This document shows positions 37,981 through 52,000 of a stretch of 64,000 nt of DNA, one piece after another. The stretch is from the NCBI RefSeq assembly GCF_012273895.1, contig NC_052118.1, forward strand, positions 6,535,164 through 6,599,163, in the 5' to 3' direction. Made by a program: the position numbers and the translations under genes. Positions within the stretch are counted from its first letter, which is position 1, and the number at the start of each line of letters is the position of its first letter. The notes under the pieces were generated by a model. The model was not told where the DNA came from and did no database searches. It worked only from the letters and a program-made list of their open reading frames with translations. The stretch comes from Zerene cesonia. Lineage: Eukaryota > Arthropoda > Insecta > Lepidoptera > Pieridae.

Positions 37981-40226
37981 GAAATGTTCATGATTGTCAA
38001 ATTGGCATCGTTCATATAAAATACCTTATAGAAACTTCCTATATCTATGGTCAACATGATATTTTTTATTATAAAAGAATATTTTATTAATTAACTACGA
38101 CAGTAACGTTTACGTAATACAAGATATAGAATGTATCAATACTGTATGAATATATATATTTCCATGTCTATTATGTATATTTATTTTGTTCGAACAAATA
38201 TTTCATATTGTTAAAAAAATCGAACTTGTAACATAGCAGCATATAATTAAACATATGGATCCTTTTACCTCTTTAACCTCAACTGGTTTTAAAAGTAAAC
38301 AAAAAAAATATTAAGGAGAGTAAAATAATAAAAACAACAATATTATTTTATCTTTCTCTTTTATTACGTAAATCACTAATATTCAATACAATCAACGTCC
38401 TTCGCATTGTCGTCACACCAGAAAAACATAATATAATAAGTAAAGTAAACAACTGACTGAATTCGACATCACAATAGTAAAAACACAAGTAAAACTTATA
38501 AAACAGTGCTATTGGAAGACACTGATAACCGTGGACTTTTCGACTCTAAAGAATTAACTCTTAAAATTATACCTTTGTATCAAAGAAATAGAATTCTTAC
38601 GAGTAAAATACATCATCTCTTACTTATCCCACTCCTTCCAGGTCCAGCTGTTCGAATAACATTCAAAATAGTGGATATAAAAATATTAGGTATATTAAAT
38701 TTTACAATCCCATACCGTAACGTAGGGAGGGGAATCTATATACAACTTCATGAATTAAATCATTTGCAAACGTGAATACAAATTTAATAATGATTTTCGT
38801 GACCCTAAAAGACTAGTAAATGAAAGTAATTAACATTTTTGTACAATTTCGACTTATCATTAGAATAACACGACGATAATATAACTAATAGAAAACTCTG
38901 AAGCGATCGTTAACAGAGATATGACTTAGATGTTAGTTAACATACGATACAATATGTTCAATAAACATTACAATCAAAGCTACAAAATTAAACCACATTA
39001 GTTTGACTTCCAACTTAATTATTATGCTGCCTATTTCATCTAACTATGATTATAATTAAATATTCATAATCGTACATTGTTTATAGATTCGTATTGTTTT
39101 AAAATTAAATGATACGTGTATTTTTAAAATACACAATGATAACGCGGTTATATAAACTACTTCGCATTTACGATAAAACAAATTAGAGAATTATATTTTT
39201 ATTATTTTGAAAAAATGTAGTTTAATTTTGCATTAACTACACTTTCACTATAACACTGTACTCTTATGTTTGATGTAATAACAAATCTTTTTGGTAGTAT
39301 GAGTAAATAAATCAGACAATAACAACATTACATAGCCTCTTGTTTATATACTACATTTCTATTAGTGCATGCCCTTAGATTTTCAAGTCTTATTTTGTTA
39401 TAAAGTAGAAAACTGTTTAAACTTGTTTCGTCAAAAATTATTTAAAAAAAAAAATGATTTTATTTACATAAAAATGATCATAAAACCTAACTAAGGGATT
39501 TTAGATACTTGACTTACTACATGGCGTTAATATGTGCAAATCGATATACTATTGTCACATCACTCGTCATAATATATCTTTATATTCAAATATCTTCGTT
39601 CTTCTTCGTAAGACTGCGAAACATTTGTTTTTTATACGGAAAGTATTTGTGCCATTGTGTTCTGATATTTTCCCTTCTTTCAATATAAGACAATTATTTT
39701 TTACTAAAACCCAGTTAAATTATGTCTTAAGATCTATGAGATATAAATCAATTTGCATTACAATATAGAAATCGGTTATTAGAAGGAAAAGTAATTTGAA
39801 AGGCCAGTTTCGCAATCTATTGGACTTCGGCATAAATGCTTTATCTCACGGAAGCTTAACAGTATATTGTATGGGTTAGGGTCACAGATCACATATCGAA
39901 AGCACCAATGTATACCACAACTCAAGCACACTGTTACACTACGATATACACAACACGATATTGACTTTGATTTAGGAGCAGGTCCTTACTACTAGGAGGT
40001 GGCGCGAATACGATCGCGGCGCTCGTGAAATGTATATAACCATTCGTCTATTTGAGATCATTTAAAAGTCTTATCACTTTGTACTGTCTACACCCATTCT
40101 AGGTAATAAATTTTGAGCGTGATTTGAGCGTCACCCTGTCTAAAATATTAACAATAAATCGGGCCGCGATCGTGTTTGCGCCACAGAAAAGACGCGAGCG
40201 GCGTGGGGCCGCGTTCTTATACGTAC

Positions 40227-40227
40227 G

Positions 40228-40286
<59 letters not shown>

Positions 40287-40287
40287 A

Positions 40288-40370
<83 letters not shown>

Positions 40371-40384
40371 AGGGCGCGGGCGCG
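40227..40384. repeat. GC hexanucleotide tandem repeat (GGGCGC)n at the Lobe stop codon
   Basis: About 26 units of a 6-base GC-only motif over 158 bases, with two GCGAGG interruptions near 40286 and 40371. It begins directly after the Lobe TAG, so it would be transcribed as (GCGCCC)n at the start of the 3' UTR. The long Gly/Ala or Arg/Ala open frames across it are by-products of the repeat. Confidence 0.95.
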
Positions 40385-43300
40385 CTAGATCTGCGTGGAG
40401 AAGCGGGGCCGCGGCAGCTCGAACACGTCGCCGTGCACCGAGCGCGCCAGCGCCTTGATGCTCGCCGCTATGTCTTGGGTCTCCTCCTGTTCCATGTTAA
40501 CAACATTTATGATTTGTAATTAATTTTTTTCACCGTAACCTCGAACTAATAGCTCAACAAAAATCAAGAGACAATCAAGAGATATCTTTTTTTATGAGAC
40601 AACATTCATATTTTTATAAAATGTCTAATAATTTTTTATATAAAAACCTATGGATGTAAAACGGGACGAACACACGGTTCCGTCGGAACATCTTAACCGA
40701 CTTTAATGGCAAATATAGTACACATAGAAATTAGATGATTAACAGAAAAAATCTCATCGTGAAGAAAACATATTTACGGGGAATAAAATATCTAAAAGGG
40801 AACATGAAATGAACATGTAAGAAGCAAAAAACAACACTAGTTCCGTAGATAATTAAGAAAGGAACTCACGAAGTCGTCCACATCGGCGTGCGACGCGTGG
40901 TGCGGGTACACGGGCACGCTGACGGGCAGCGAGCGCGCGATGTCGGCCGGCGCGCCGCGCCCGCGCGCTATGTGGATGCCCTCGTCGTTGCTGCCCTCCG
41001 CTGCACAACACACAGTTACTTACGTGTTAATAATGTGATTATCTATTTGTGTGTATTGTGTATAGGACATAGTAAAAATTCTAGCTTCTAATTTTTTATG
41101 CTACCGAAAATGTAGCTGCTTTTTTTTAACACGCTTTTATTAGCTTCACTTGTATGTTTGTATGTATGTATGTATGTAACTCACACCCGTTTTTCTCTCA
41201 CTTCCCGCGAACCGATTTCATTCAAACTTTGTACACTTATTAAGAACTGGTGCCAATAGAGTAATATAGTAAGTTTATCCCATTATCCTGATCAGGAGCG
41301 CCAGGATTTAACAATTTCCTTACGTATCCTCTACGTAAGGGCTAACAGCTTATGACTGTTATAACATTCTGTTACTGTTAGTTCGTTCGTTAGCCGAACG
41401 GGCTAAGGCGCCAGTCTTAGTTGACGTACAACGACAGGCTCCGTGGACGTAGGTTCAAATCTCGTCTGGGACGGAAAAAAAAAATTTAATTTTTTCTATT
41501 TTATGTTTCTTACATAAACCGGATGGTATTTTTTCTAGTAAAATTCCGGGCAGTAAATGTGTAGGTTGGCCGTTTCCTCAGGTACCCTTTCCGCAGTAAA
41601 ACCGTAATTCCCATGTAACTCTGATTTGGTGTCCTGGGATTTGTGATAACTATGAGAGTGAAAGAATCTACTATCCAAATATCTAATCCAACGAAAACAC
41701 CTTATTTCTCACTTTAAACATGCAGATTTCATTCAAATTTCGTACACTCATCAAGAACCATCATTCATCCCATCATCCCATTGCTCAATACACGAAAAAT
41801 ATGGCACAAAGCGCCCCACGCTTTTTTCACAACAATACTAGTATTTTTCATTCATTATTATTTTCAGTTTATATTAAAAATTATTCACAACAATATTAGT
41901 ATTTTTCGTTCATTATTGTTTTCAGCTTATATTAAAAATTATTTTATAGTTTTTAGTTTGACGTGCTTGAAAAGCGTGTTTTTTAGTTTTTTTAAACTAT
42001 TTTTATTATTTTCTACTATTACGGCTATCAAATTAAAAAAGATATAGTTACATATTAGAAAATTTAAAAAAAATGAAAATTCTTTAATGGTTTATTTAAT
42101 TGACGCAATCATAATTTCACAATTTGAAAATGAATAAATTTTCGGAGCAGGAATTAAGAAATTTTGTAAAGTAATAGATGTCCATTTTTTGTCTATTTTG
42201 GGGCACCATTTTTTATATAATGTTTTAAATGATACAAATATCCATCCAAATATACTTTTCAAAAAAAAAAAATAAACTAAGCTTGAGCATTGTTGAATTT
42301 TTTTTATTTCTGCTGTACATATTTCATGATTTATGTACAGCAGATATTTTTTATACTTTGTTGATTTTTCATATTTTCAATGGAATCACTTCAATTCAGA
42401 CCTCTTATATAAAAATACCGCCATAAAAAATATACTTACGATCGGAATCATAGTCGTCAAAATCAGAGGCCATGTTTCGAGAATCCATGCCCTCTAAGTC
42501 GAAGATATCTTCTGCATCCAAGGAATCCTCCTCATGAGGAATCTGTGCATTTGTCTGTTCACATAATAACACAACTTATAAACAGCTGTAAAATTTAAGC
42601 ACACAATTTTATTTAGCTTCTTCCATATCTTATGTATCTAAATAATAAACTATAGACATTGTCTCCACAACTTAAGCAAATCTTAATAAAACAACAATTT
42701 TATTTTACTGAATATTATACATAGGTTTCATGACATAGTATAGTACAATACAAAGTCTCTTTCTCTGTCCCTATGTATGCTTAAATCTTTAAAACTACGC
42801 AACAGATTTCGATGGGGTTTTTTTTTTAATAGATAGAAATTCAAGAGGTATTATAGCATCTATTAATCGATTAAACGCGTGCGAAGCCGCGTTAAATTAG
42901 GAAAAAAAACAAAAGCTAGTATTTTTTAAATAAAACCAGGAAGTTGTTGAAAGTAAAGAAAACAATATATAAAAGGTTTTTTGATCAACAATCTGTTACA
43001 TTTATCAAGAGTATTGTACCTTTTCAACATTGTGTGTAAACTTCTTAGCATCTTTAAGGGAGGACAGTCTTCGTCTCTGCAGAGGTGGGGCGAGGGGAGA
43101 TGGTGGGCCATTGTCCACACTATTATTGTTCATCCAACCTTCATTATCTGCATTGTTTCTTGTTTTGCTTATAATACTGGAATTTTATCAAAGAATCTTA
43201 GCTTAAAAATTACTATGGAAACATTTTGAAATAATTTGTTCTTTCTTTTTTTAAATGACTACAAGAGATAAAATGAAACATGTTCATATTTATGCAATAT

Positions 43301-45283
43301 AATCTCAGCTGGTTCTGTAGGTACTCAGGGCACACACATGTACACTTTGTACAAAAATAAATGGTTATTACATAACAATGTTGCTTTAATAATAATTTCA
43401 CAAAAAAAAAACAGATTGATTGCCTCCACATTAGCATTGTTTTTAAACCTAAAAAGAAATGTTTACTTTGTAGTATTATATTTTTAACACACTTTAATTA
43501 AAAGATAATATTCACATACAAATAATTGAAAATAATGAAGATACCAATACACTAATACTATTTAGTTGATTGCTTAACCCAGTTGTAAACATTAGCATCG
43601 GTGCCAAATATTCAAGCACTAGACAAGCAAATAAATTCTATGCCATGTCAAATGAAATTAGCACTCATTTGTTTAAAGCTGATGAATAAACTTTTTTACT
43701 GCATCAGCTAAATCAGAAATGTCATAGATTATTTGTTAAAAATAGATAGATTTCAAATGCGTGTTCTCATGTTAATAATACAAACAAACTATTATTATTC
43801 CTTATCAAATGTCTCACCTAGATAAAATTTTATGATCTCTTTGAGCTCTCTCTCTATAAGCTTCATACTCTGCATATTTCTGTTCCTTATACTGTCTCAC
43901 AGCTTCTTCTATTGCTTCTAGTTGTGACTGCAGGTTCTGATTTAACTGTTTCCTTAAACCAATTACTGCCATCGACGATAAATTATTCTTTGTACTTATA
44001 ACATGATTATTAGTATCTATATTTTCTTTCATGTCAGCATCATTTGATAAATCGGGTACAAGCAGGTTAAAGACTGGAGAGTAGTTTGTTGCTTTTTTAA
44101 GGTTAATAATGTTTTCTTGTGTAGTCTGTAAACATGTTTTGACATATAAAAATGAAGAACTAGAAAATCCATACACCATAATTAATATGAAAGTATCAAA
44201 AACTTAAGTGAAGTAATACCAAAAAACAATTTACTATTTATTATAAACAAAATTAGGATAGAATTTCATTTCTTTTGCTTCAAAGAGGTTTTATTTGTAA
44301 ATATGAATATGTATTTTTTTAAAATATTTACCTGTATAGATTTATTCACAAGTGCCAAATCTTTTTCTTGCAATTTTGCAAAAGTTGTTTGCCCGCAAGC
44401 CAAACATGACTCTAGAGTCCATCGTCCCACAACACGATCTCCGACAAGTGCTGATTGCACAACAGTATTCCTCAGTGAACTTAATGGGCAGGATATCAAT
44501 TTCTAAAAAAATGTTATTTAATTTTAATTATTCATAATCTAAATGACCATAACATATTCAAAACTAAATAAAGAAAAGAGGAAATTAATTTGCTTCTTTG
44601 ATTTATATACAGTTTTGATTGATTTTATATTGTTTTGATTTTATTACTTTATCTGATATTGCTTAACTTTAACACATTTAAATATTTTGAGAGTGTCTGC
44701 TGATTAGCCTGTTTTGTTTAACTAGATTTTCAGTCATGATAGATTCTATATCCACTTACATCCCTATAGAGTAGATTAATAAATGTCTTTGTCCATTTTG
44801 TTTTTAAATGTTTAAGTATTAAATTATTTTTTTAATATATACCAAGTAACTGTAACAAGTGTGATATTAATCGAAAACAAAAACATTACATAGATGTTTA
44901 CATGACACAATGTACATATAAACATTATATAACATTTGTAATTCATAGAAAACAAAACTATAAGCTAGTTACCAAAATAACCTTTGTTGCAATGAATTCA
45001 AGTGGATGTTTTGTTATATTGTATCATCATCCACTCGGTATTCGTATTATTCATCATTATACCTTTAATACTTAATTTCCTATTAAAATATATAATATTT
45101 TAAAGCTTTAAGTCAAATGTCCCTAAAAAGTCAAGGTTGAATAATGTTTACCGATTATACCTCACTGAAAAAAATGTCTCTTTGTTCCGTCGGTGATAAC
45201 TCCAGTCTTTCGATATCAATGATTTCTTCCATTTTATCACATTGTAATATAACATTTAAACATTTGCAAGCACAGAGAGCCAT
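40385..45283 (-). CDS. AKT1S1: Lobe / PRAS40 (proline-rich Akt substrate), 7 exons
   Basis: Insect orthologue of PRAS40, an inhibitor and substrate of mTORC1 that Akt phosphorylates (Drosophila Lobe). Exons: 45161-45283, 44332-44502, 43818-44125, 43020-43176, 42440-42554, 40870-41000, 40385-40486; phases agree and give 368 residues. Landmarks: Cys-rich start MALCACKCLNVILQC; a CLAC motif in exon 2; a charged, probably coiled-coil stretch in exon 3 (QSQLEAIEEAVRQYKEQKYA); RRRLSS in exon 4; a TOS-like FDLEG at about residue 271; ARSLPVSVPVY; and the C-terminal core DIAASIKALARSVHG then ELPRPRFSTQI. RPRFST keeps the RxRxxT Akt consensus aligned with human Thr246. The protein ends three residues into what is a longer tail in humans. 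Head-to-head with CARS1. Confidence 0.92.
41391..41474 (+). repeat. tRNA-like SINE head in Lobe intron 5
   Basis: TAGCCGAACGGG (41391-41402) fits the RNA polymerase III A-box and GGTTCAAATCTC (41452-41463) the B-box, spaced as in tRNA genes and followed by an A-run. The layout resembles a long-variable-arm leucine-type tRNA, but the acceptor stem does not pair. Hence it is a tRNA-derived SINE or pseudo-tRNA rather than a working tRNA gene. Confidence 0.55.
42731..42920 (-). repeat. Dispersed repeat family B, copy 2
   Basis: Same family as 2010-2195, 51659-51761 and 54431-54622. Shared blocks are 'gcgtgcgaagccgcg', 'aaatctttaaaactacgcaa' and 'tacaaagtctctttctctg'. It lies in Lobe intron 4. 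Confidence 0.7.
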
Positions 45284-46048
45284 TGTAGTTTGTAAATAAT
45301 CTTTGATTTAGTTAAATTTATATAAAAAGACACACAAATGGAGTAAATGTACTATGTACAAAGTAGTTCAATAGAGGCTAAACGCGTTTGTATTTATGTT
45401 TCAATCTATACACACATGTTCAATATTATTCACACATGCAAGAAGAACAAAATAATATCTTGACAAGCAATTCTAGTGAATAATTTATGAGTTATGTTTA
45501 GTCTGTATTCGCCGATATATTAGTAGTTAGTACCTATACATTTTCGTAGGTAATAGTTTTATACAAGGTACACTTTTGTTACATTTGCAGATTATTCAAA
45601 AAAACAACGTTATTTTATAAAAGCAACAGTAATGTATAATTTGTATCTATTTTAATTAATAGATAGTAGATAGGTACCTACTAAGTTTTATTGCAGTTCT
45701 TTATTCTAAACGACAGAATGTCACAATGACACTTGCCCCAAATGGACATCAGCTGTTGTCAGATGTCAGCACACGTGTCAAAACTGAAAAGTCAAAGTTT
45801 CTACCAGCTGTATTAGGGTATAAATGAGTAATTCCGATTACATTTAATAATAAAGTGCTTCAAAGAAATGAAGGAGAATATATAATTTTAAACAAAAAAC
45901 TGGTAATGAAAATATTAACAAATTAATATTGATATTATTATATCAAATGTATACAATAATTCTTAAATTACATGGTTTACTTTTAGGTTATGTACTTATA
46001 GTCTTATTTTACTTGTGTTTGAATAGTTCTACTACTTACTATCTAAAA
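45284..46048. promoter_or_regulatory. Shared head-to-head promoter of Lobe and CARS1
   Basis: 765 bases separate the two ATGs. A dense block at 45719-45810 has CAGCTG at 45750 and 45805, the palindromic E-box CACGTG at 45772, and TGTCA or its complement at 45719, 45727, 45757, 45764 and 45776. A probable 5' UTR intron of CARS1 ends at a TTTTAG near 45985. A bidirectional promoter is inferred from gene orientation and motif density. Confidence 0.55.
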
Positions 46049-49000
46049 ATGTCGAAGAGAAGTCAACCATGTTGGAGCCCGCCGATCAGTTCGGAAGCAA
46101 GACCAACTTTAAAGCTATATAATAGTCTTACACGCCAAAAAGAAGAGTTCGTGTGTTCCAATGGTAATCGAGTCAATTGGTACAGTTGTGGTCCAACAGT
46201 GTATGATGCTTCCCACATGGGTCATGCAAGGTTACTTTAATTGTGTTATTGATATCCTAATTCATTTCCTAGAATAATATTTAAAAAACATACAATAATA
46301 TTTATCAAATTACTTTCAGGTCCTATATATCATTTGATATTCTACGACGTGTTCTGACTGACTATTTTGGTTATGATATATTTTTTGTGATGAATATAAC
46401 AGATATAGATGATAAAATTATAAAAAGAGGAAGACAAAATTATTTATATGAGAAATATATTGGAGAGGAAAAAAGCCTTAATACAATTGTAGACGATGCA
46501 ACTGCTGTCGTGGATTATTACGAGGAAGTAGTGAAAAATACTGCTGATATAGACAAGAAAAATTGTTTACAAAAATTACTAGATAAGTAAGTTTTATTAA
46601 AAACAAATTAGCAAACCTGCAACATGCATAATATGGAAAAGTGTCTTTTGAGTTCATTGCATTGCTGTGTCAGAGTATTACAGAAATAGTACACATTAAG
46701 ACTATTTAACTAACTCCTCCTGGCTTGGCCGTAGTACATGTAGCCTATGTCACTCAGTGAAGTAGAAGCATTCCTGGGTCCTGGATTTTGTGTGAAAATG
46801 TTACAAAAATAAAAAAATATATATAAATATTTCCTCTTTATAATATTACTGTATATTAACATATTGTATATAAAGTTTCTTTGCCGGCTCTCCTCTGTAG
46901 CTTCTAGTAAACTGCTTTCCGAACCGGTGGTAAATGTTGAAACTGTGTATGCTAGTTGCTCAATCCAAACCAGGATCTTCAAAAATTTAGAATTCTACTA
47001 GATGAATACAATATTTCAAAATTGATTCAGTAGCATTTTATTTTTAATACTAGTGGCTTGTAAAGATTTTTAGTTTTAGGCAATGCTACTAAAAGTTTAT
47101 TATTTCACAGCTCATTTATCATTTGTTGATAATTTAACAAAATTATCGTTAACTTAAAAAAAATTTAACTGGGTTTGCTATGCAATCAAGGGTCAAATTC
47201 TACTTTTCAATATCCACAAATAAGTTAGATTAATCCTTCAGTTTATGTAAAAATTAGATAATAATTAAATAAATAAATAATATTACATTTCAGTGTTGCA
47301 AGAGCAGTTAAAGAATTAAAAGGAGCTGTAGAATTGAATGATGAAGAAAAGGTTAATTCTGCTAAGACTGAAATATTAAAATCTGCTAAAGATCCGCTAT
47401 CAGAATGGTTAGATAGTAAATATGGTGCGAGTGTTACAGACAATGCAGTATTTACAAAACTCTCTAGGCATTGGGAAAACGAATATCATAAAGACATGAA
47501 GGCACTAAATGTAAGTTGACTTCAATTAAAATGTTCAGTTTTTCTTAAACTTTATCTTTCAATTAAGTTTTTGACATATTTAATCTGAAAATTTTTAAAT
47601 ACGGTAAGTATTTAAAAAAACATACAATTTTAATGCTTCTTTGATTATCTTTGGTATGTCAATAATCATAACGGAGAAAAATATATTATGATTTTGTATT
47701 TTACATAAACATGTCTTTGAAATAACCATTGTATAATCTTCTTATAGATACTACCTCCCGATGTATTAACAAGAGTTAGCGAGTATGTACCACAAATTAT
47801 TGCATTTATACAGAAAATTATTGATAATGGCCTTGCTTACGAATCAAAAGGTTCAGTGTACTTCAATGTTAGTGAATTTGATGGTAAAGACAAACACCAC
47901 TATGCTCGGCTGGTTCCAGAAGCATATGGGGATGCAAAATCCTTGCAAGAAGGAGAAGGTAAGCATTCCATAACATAATATCCTTAGATGTTGCCTGTTG
48001 CCTGTTTTCATATAAGTTGCTAGAGTCAAATAAACAGTAAGCATGTTATATTTTTTTTATATGTGTAGCACCATCTATTGATAAAAAAAATAGCAATTTG
48101 AATATGCATCATTATGTATCTTCATATAAAAATGACATGATACACACTGATAAAATGTACACAGGCTTATTTTATTTAATCTAGAATGAAATTGAAGTTT
48201 ATACAACCTTATTAATTACAGGTGATTTGAGTGATGAAAGTGCGGAGAAAAAGTCACCCAATGACTTTGCCCTCTGGAAAAAAAGCAAGGCTGGAGAACC
48301 ATCATGGGATTCCCCATGGGGCGCGGGCAGGCCTGGCTGGCATATCGAATGCTCTGCAATGGCGGGCGACGTTTGCGGTTCCAATTTAGATATTCACACT
48401 GGAGGAGTAGATCTGAAGTTCCCCCACCATGATAATGAATTGGCTCAAAGTGAGGTCAGTATGCCATTGTGAATGTACACTTGACATGTTAGTGAATTTG
48501 CATAACATGTGTATATTTTAGAATTTGTAGTGGTAAGGGACATTGTTATTTTATAGAAACGAATTATTATTCACAATATTTTTTTCTTTCATAACATTGT
48601 AATAGTAAAGTTTAACATAATAAAAAGAATATTCTTATGTATTTATGTAGAAGTATTACATGTAGAATTATATAATGGTTTAGACCCGCAGTTTCGGCCC
48701 TGTAGTGAAAGGAAATTCCCATGAGAAATGGATGTTTCCCCTCGTTAAAAAGTCGCCTGTATCATGCTTTAACGTCCTAAATATCTCCAGACATAAATCG
48801 TATCACAGAAACACTCCTTTGCGACTTTAGACAGACAGACGAAAAAACAAGCACACACACTTTCATATTTGTAATATTTGTAACAAATATGGGAAGGCAT
48901 TATCATAAGTTACAAAGTTTTTTCTTTCATAGGCATATTTTGACAAGCCAGGATGGGTGAATTACTTCCTTCATACTGGTCATCTTACTATCGCTGGTTG

Positions 49001-52000
49001 CAAAATGTCAAAATCATTGAAGAATTTCGTGACGATATCAGACGCGTTACGACGTCACACCGCCCGGCAGTTACGCATCGCTTTCCTTTTGCACAGCTGG
49101 AAAGATACACTGGATTACTCCGATAATACCATGGAAATGGCGATCCAGACTGAAAAATTGTTTAATGTAAGTTTGCTTGTTCTTTAAAATTAAAAGTAGC
49201 TTTTATCAGAGAAACACACGGTTTGGTCAAGGCTGTCTTAATCTATGGGGGGGGCGGGCCCTTGGACACATAAGCAATGGGGCAATTTTGGTGAGTAAAA
49301 GTGCTAAGCTTAAGAATTAATTAAATCGATTATTGAATTAGATATTTTCGTGCTTGACAAAAATGGAAGATTCTTGGTCCTCCGGGGTCCATGAGGATGG
49401 GGGCCCTGGGCACGGGCCCCGTGCGCCCTTATGGTAAAGACGATAATGGGTTTGATGATCATAGCTTTAATATTTGTGGTTTGTACTTCAACATTCAAAA
49501 TAATGTATTATTCATTTACATTTTTTCCAAATCGGTTACTAATCGTTTTTAGGAATTCTTCTTGACCGTCAAAGATGCATTACGAAGTGGATATGATGAA
49601 GGTTGCGGAGGAGAATGGAGTCCAGAAGAACAGCAGCTCTCTAATAAAATTTCAGCTGTGAAGGAGCAAGTACATGCAGCACTTTGTGGTACGTTAAATT
49701 ATTGTTATCTGTTAAAGCTTTTAAAAGATAACATTAAGTTACTTTTATGTTTATTAATTTGATTCAATAAAAATGAAAATTTCTGTAATATTGCCTGAAT
49801 AACATTAAAAATAAACAGAATTCTAATAAGTATTGTTTTGTGTCCAACTGCATTCAATAATTTGCTTAAATAAATATCTGCGATATTTACTTGCGATGAT
49901 ATCTTTATATCGAAGAGATTGTTTAAGTTTGAGCACCCTAATATCAGGCACTACTGGTTCGGTTTTTAAAAAAAATCTCTTTTAAAAACGGCTATAGGCA
50001 ACATAACATCATGTACGACGAGGGTACAACCGCAAGGCATAATTAGACTACCTTAAACACATGATATGTAATCCTTCACAACATAACATGAATCGCTCGT
50101 CTTTACTAAAGTCGTCGTGGAACTGAAATTATATTTTTTAAATTTCGAATTTCGAATTTTAAAATTACAGATAATATAGACACTCGAAGTGCGATAGATG
50201 CTCTCAGGGATCTAGTGGGTGCGGTGCACGTATACTTGCGTCAAACGACACCACGGAACTCACCGCTCCTGGCGTCTGCGGCGCGATACGTTACAGATAT
50301 ACTGCATATATTTGGAGCAATTGAGGGTCCTAGAGGCCTCATCGGTTTCCCAGTTGGCGACGCAAACAACGTTTGTGTAAGTTTAAGATTATGATATGTG
50401 TTTTTTTCTAGCATTTATGCAGAGTGTAGCTGCGATTACTTTCGAATTTAGTGGCGTGAATTGACTCAGAAAAAAAAATCATAAAGCTTCTTGCAGTACT
50501 TCTAAAACATATTTCTTTAATTACAATCAATAACAGCATTACTGACAATATGGCTTTGTCGCAATAAAAGTATTATTGTTCTATGTAAATTGTAATATTT
50601 ATGTATAAAGTATTTTCATACTATTAAAATTATAATAAAATTATTATATTCACATACTTATAAAGAGGTGGATGGATACTCTAAAAATGAGCATTAAAAA
50701 ATCCGTATACTCAACTCCCATACTCAGCTCTTGCGTAATATTAGTTTCGCGCCTTACACGAAGAAATTAATAGAGCAGTATTCGTTATATCATTAAATTG
50801 CGCATGATACAAAACTGTCTTAATGCTTTGAAATGTATTGTATTTTAATGACATTAAATATAAACTGGCTTTTACGGTAGTAAATGATTTATAACAATAC
50901 TAATGTTTTTGTTACATCCAAGTTATTTGAATATTTTTGACTTTGATAATCATAGTGCAAAAATTATAAACATGTACACAATTTGATTCTGGTACTCGCC
51001 GGGCATCTTTAGGAATAATATACAATAAATACGTTTCCGTTAACATACACAAAAATTGAAATCGTTCTTTTTAAAAGTATTACTAGACCGTGTTCTCAAT
51101 ATAATATCAATTAATAATTTTCACCTTCTATGCTAACATTATACAGCTGAAGAGTTTGATTCATCACGCTAATCTCAGGAACTATTGATCCGATTTCAAA
51201 AATTCTCTCAGTGTTAGATAGCCAATTTATTGTGGAAGGCTTCAGACTATATAACATCTGGTACTACGTGGGTAAAACCGGTGGGCACAGCTAGTAATAA
51301 ATAACTACAATCGCACAGCTAGAAGAAGCGGTGATGCCGTACTTGGAGGCGCTGAGCGCGTTCCGCGGGCACGTGCGCGAGGCGGCGCGCGGCGCGGCGT
51401 GCGCACCCGTGCTGGCGCTGTGCGACGCGCTGCGGGACAGCGTGCTGCCCGCGCTGGGCGTGCGGCTGGAGGACAAACCCGGTAAATCCTCATCATCATC
51501 ATCATCATCATCATTAGCCTAAAATTTCGATCATCACACTAATAACACTATCACACTAATACTACCGTGAAATAGTAGTACGTACTACCACTACCCTTGT
51601 GGATTAGTCTACACTCTTTTGTAATCCCACAGGCGTTAACACAAACACAAAAATTAGTTTTTGCCCGCGGCTTCGCACGAGTTAATTCGGAGTAGTTTAA
51701 TAGGTGTCATTATACATATAAACGTTCAAAAACGACTTTGTTTTATACTATGCAATAAAGAGAGCTTATCACTCTTCTTTCTCACCTTCGAAAGCCGGCA
51801 ACAACTCCACAACAGCTATAAAAGCTTTGTGATTGCTGATAGGCGGTGGCGTCGCCACATAAAAAAAAATATAAATGTGAAAGTTTGTTTGTTTGAATGT
51901 GTATCCGTCAATCACTCTGAAACTGTTAACGGATTTTGATGAAATTTGGTATGCAGTCATAGTATGAGCCGACTTAACTGATAGGATATTTTTTATCGGG

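Larger units (their letters stand above)
37904..40384. other. IFT88 promoter and Lobe 3' flank
   Basis: 2.5 kb between two genes on the same strand. The first 100 bases hold the IFT88 X-box-like motif. The middle (about 38.0-40.0 kb) is very AT-rich, with no supported gene; an open frame on the plus strand at 38506-38775 lacks recognisable content. The far end is the Lobe 3' UTR with its GC hexamer repeat. Confidence 0.55.

Noticed and set aside
40124..40519. Long plus-strand open frames rich in Gly/Ala/Glu or Arg/Ala
   Set aside because: They are produced by the GC hexamer repeat and lie opposite the Lobe last exon and 3' UTR.
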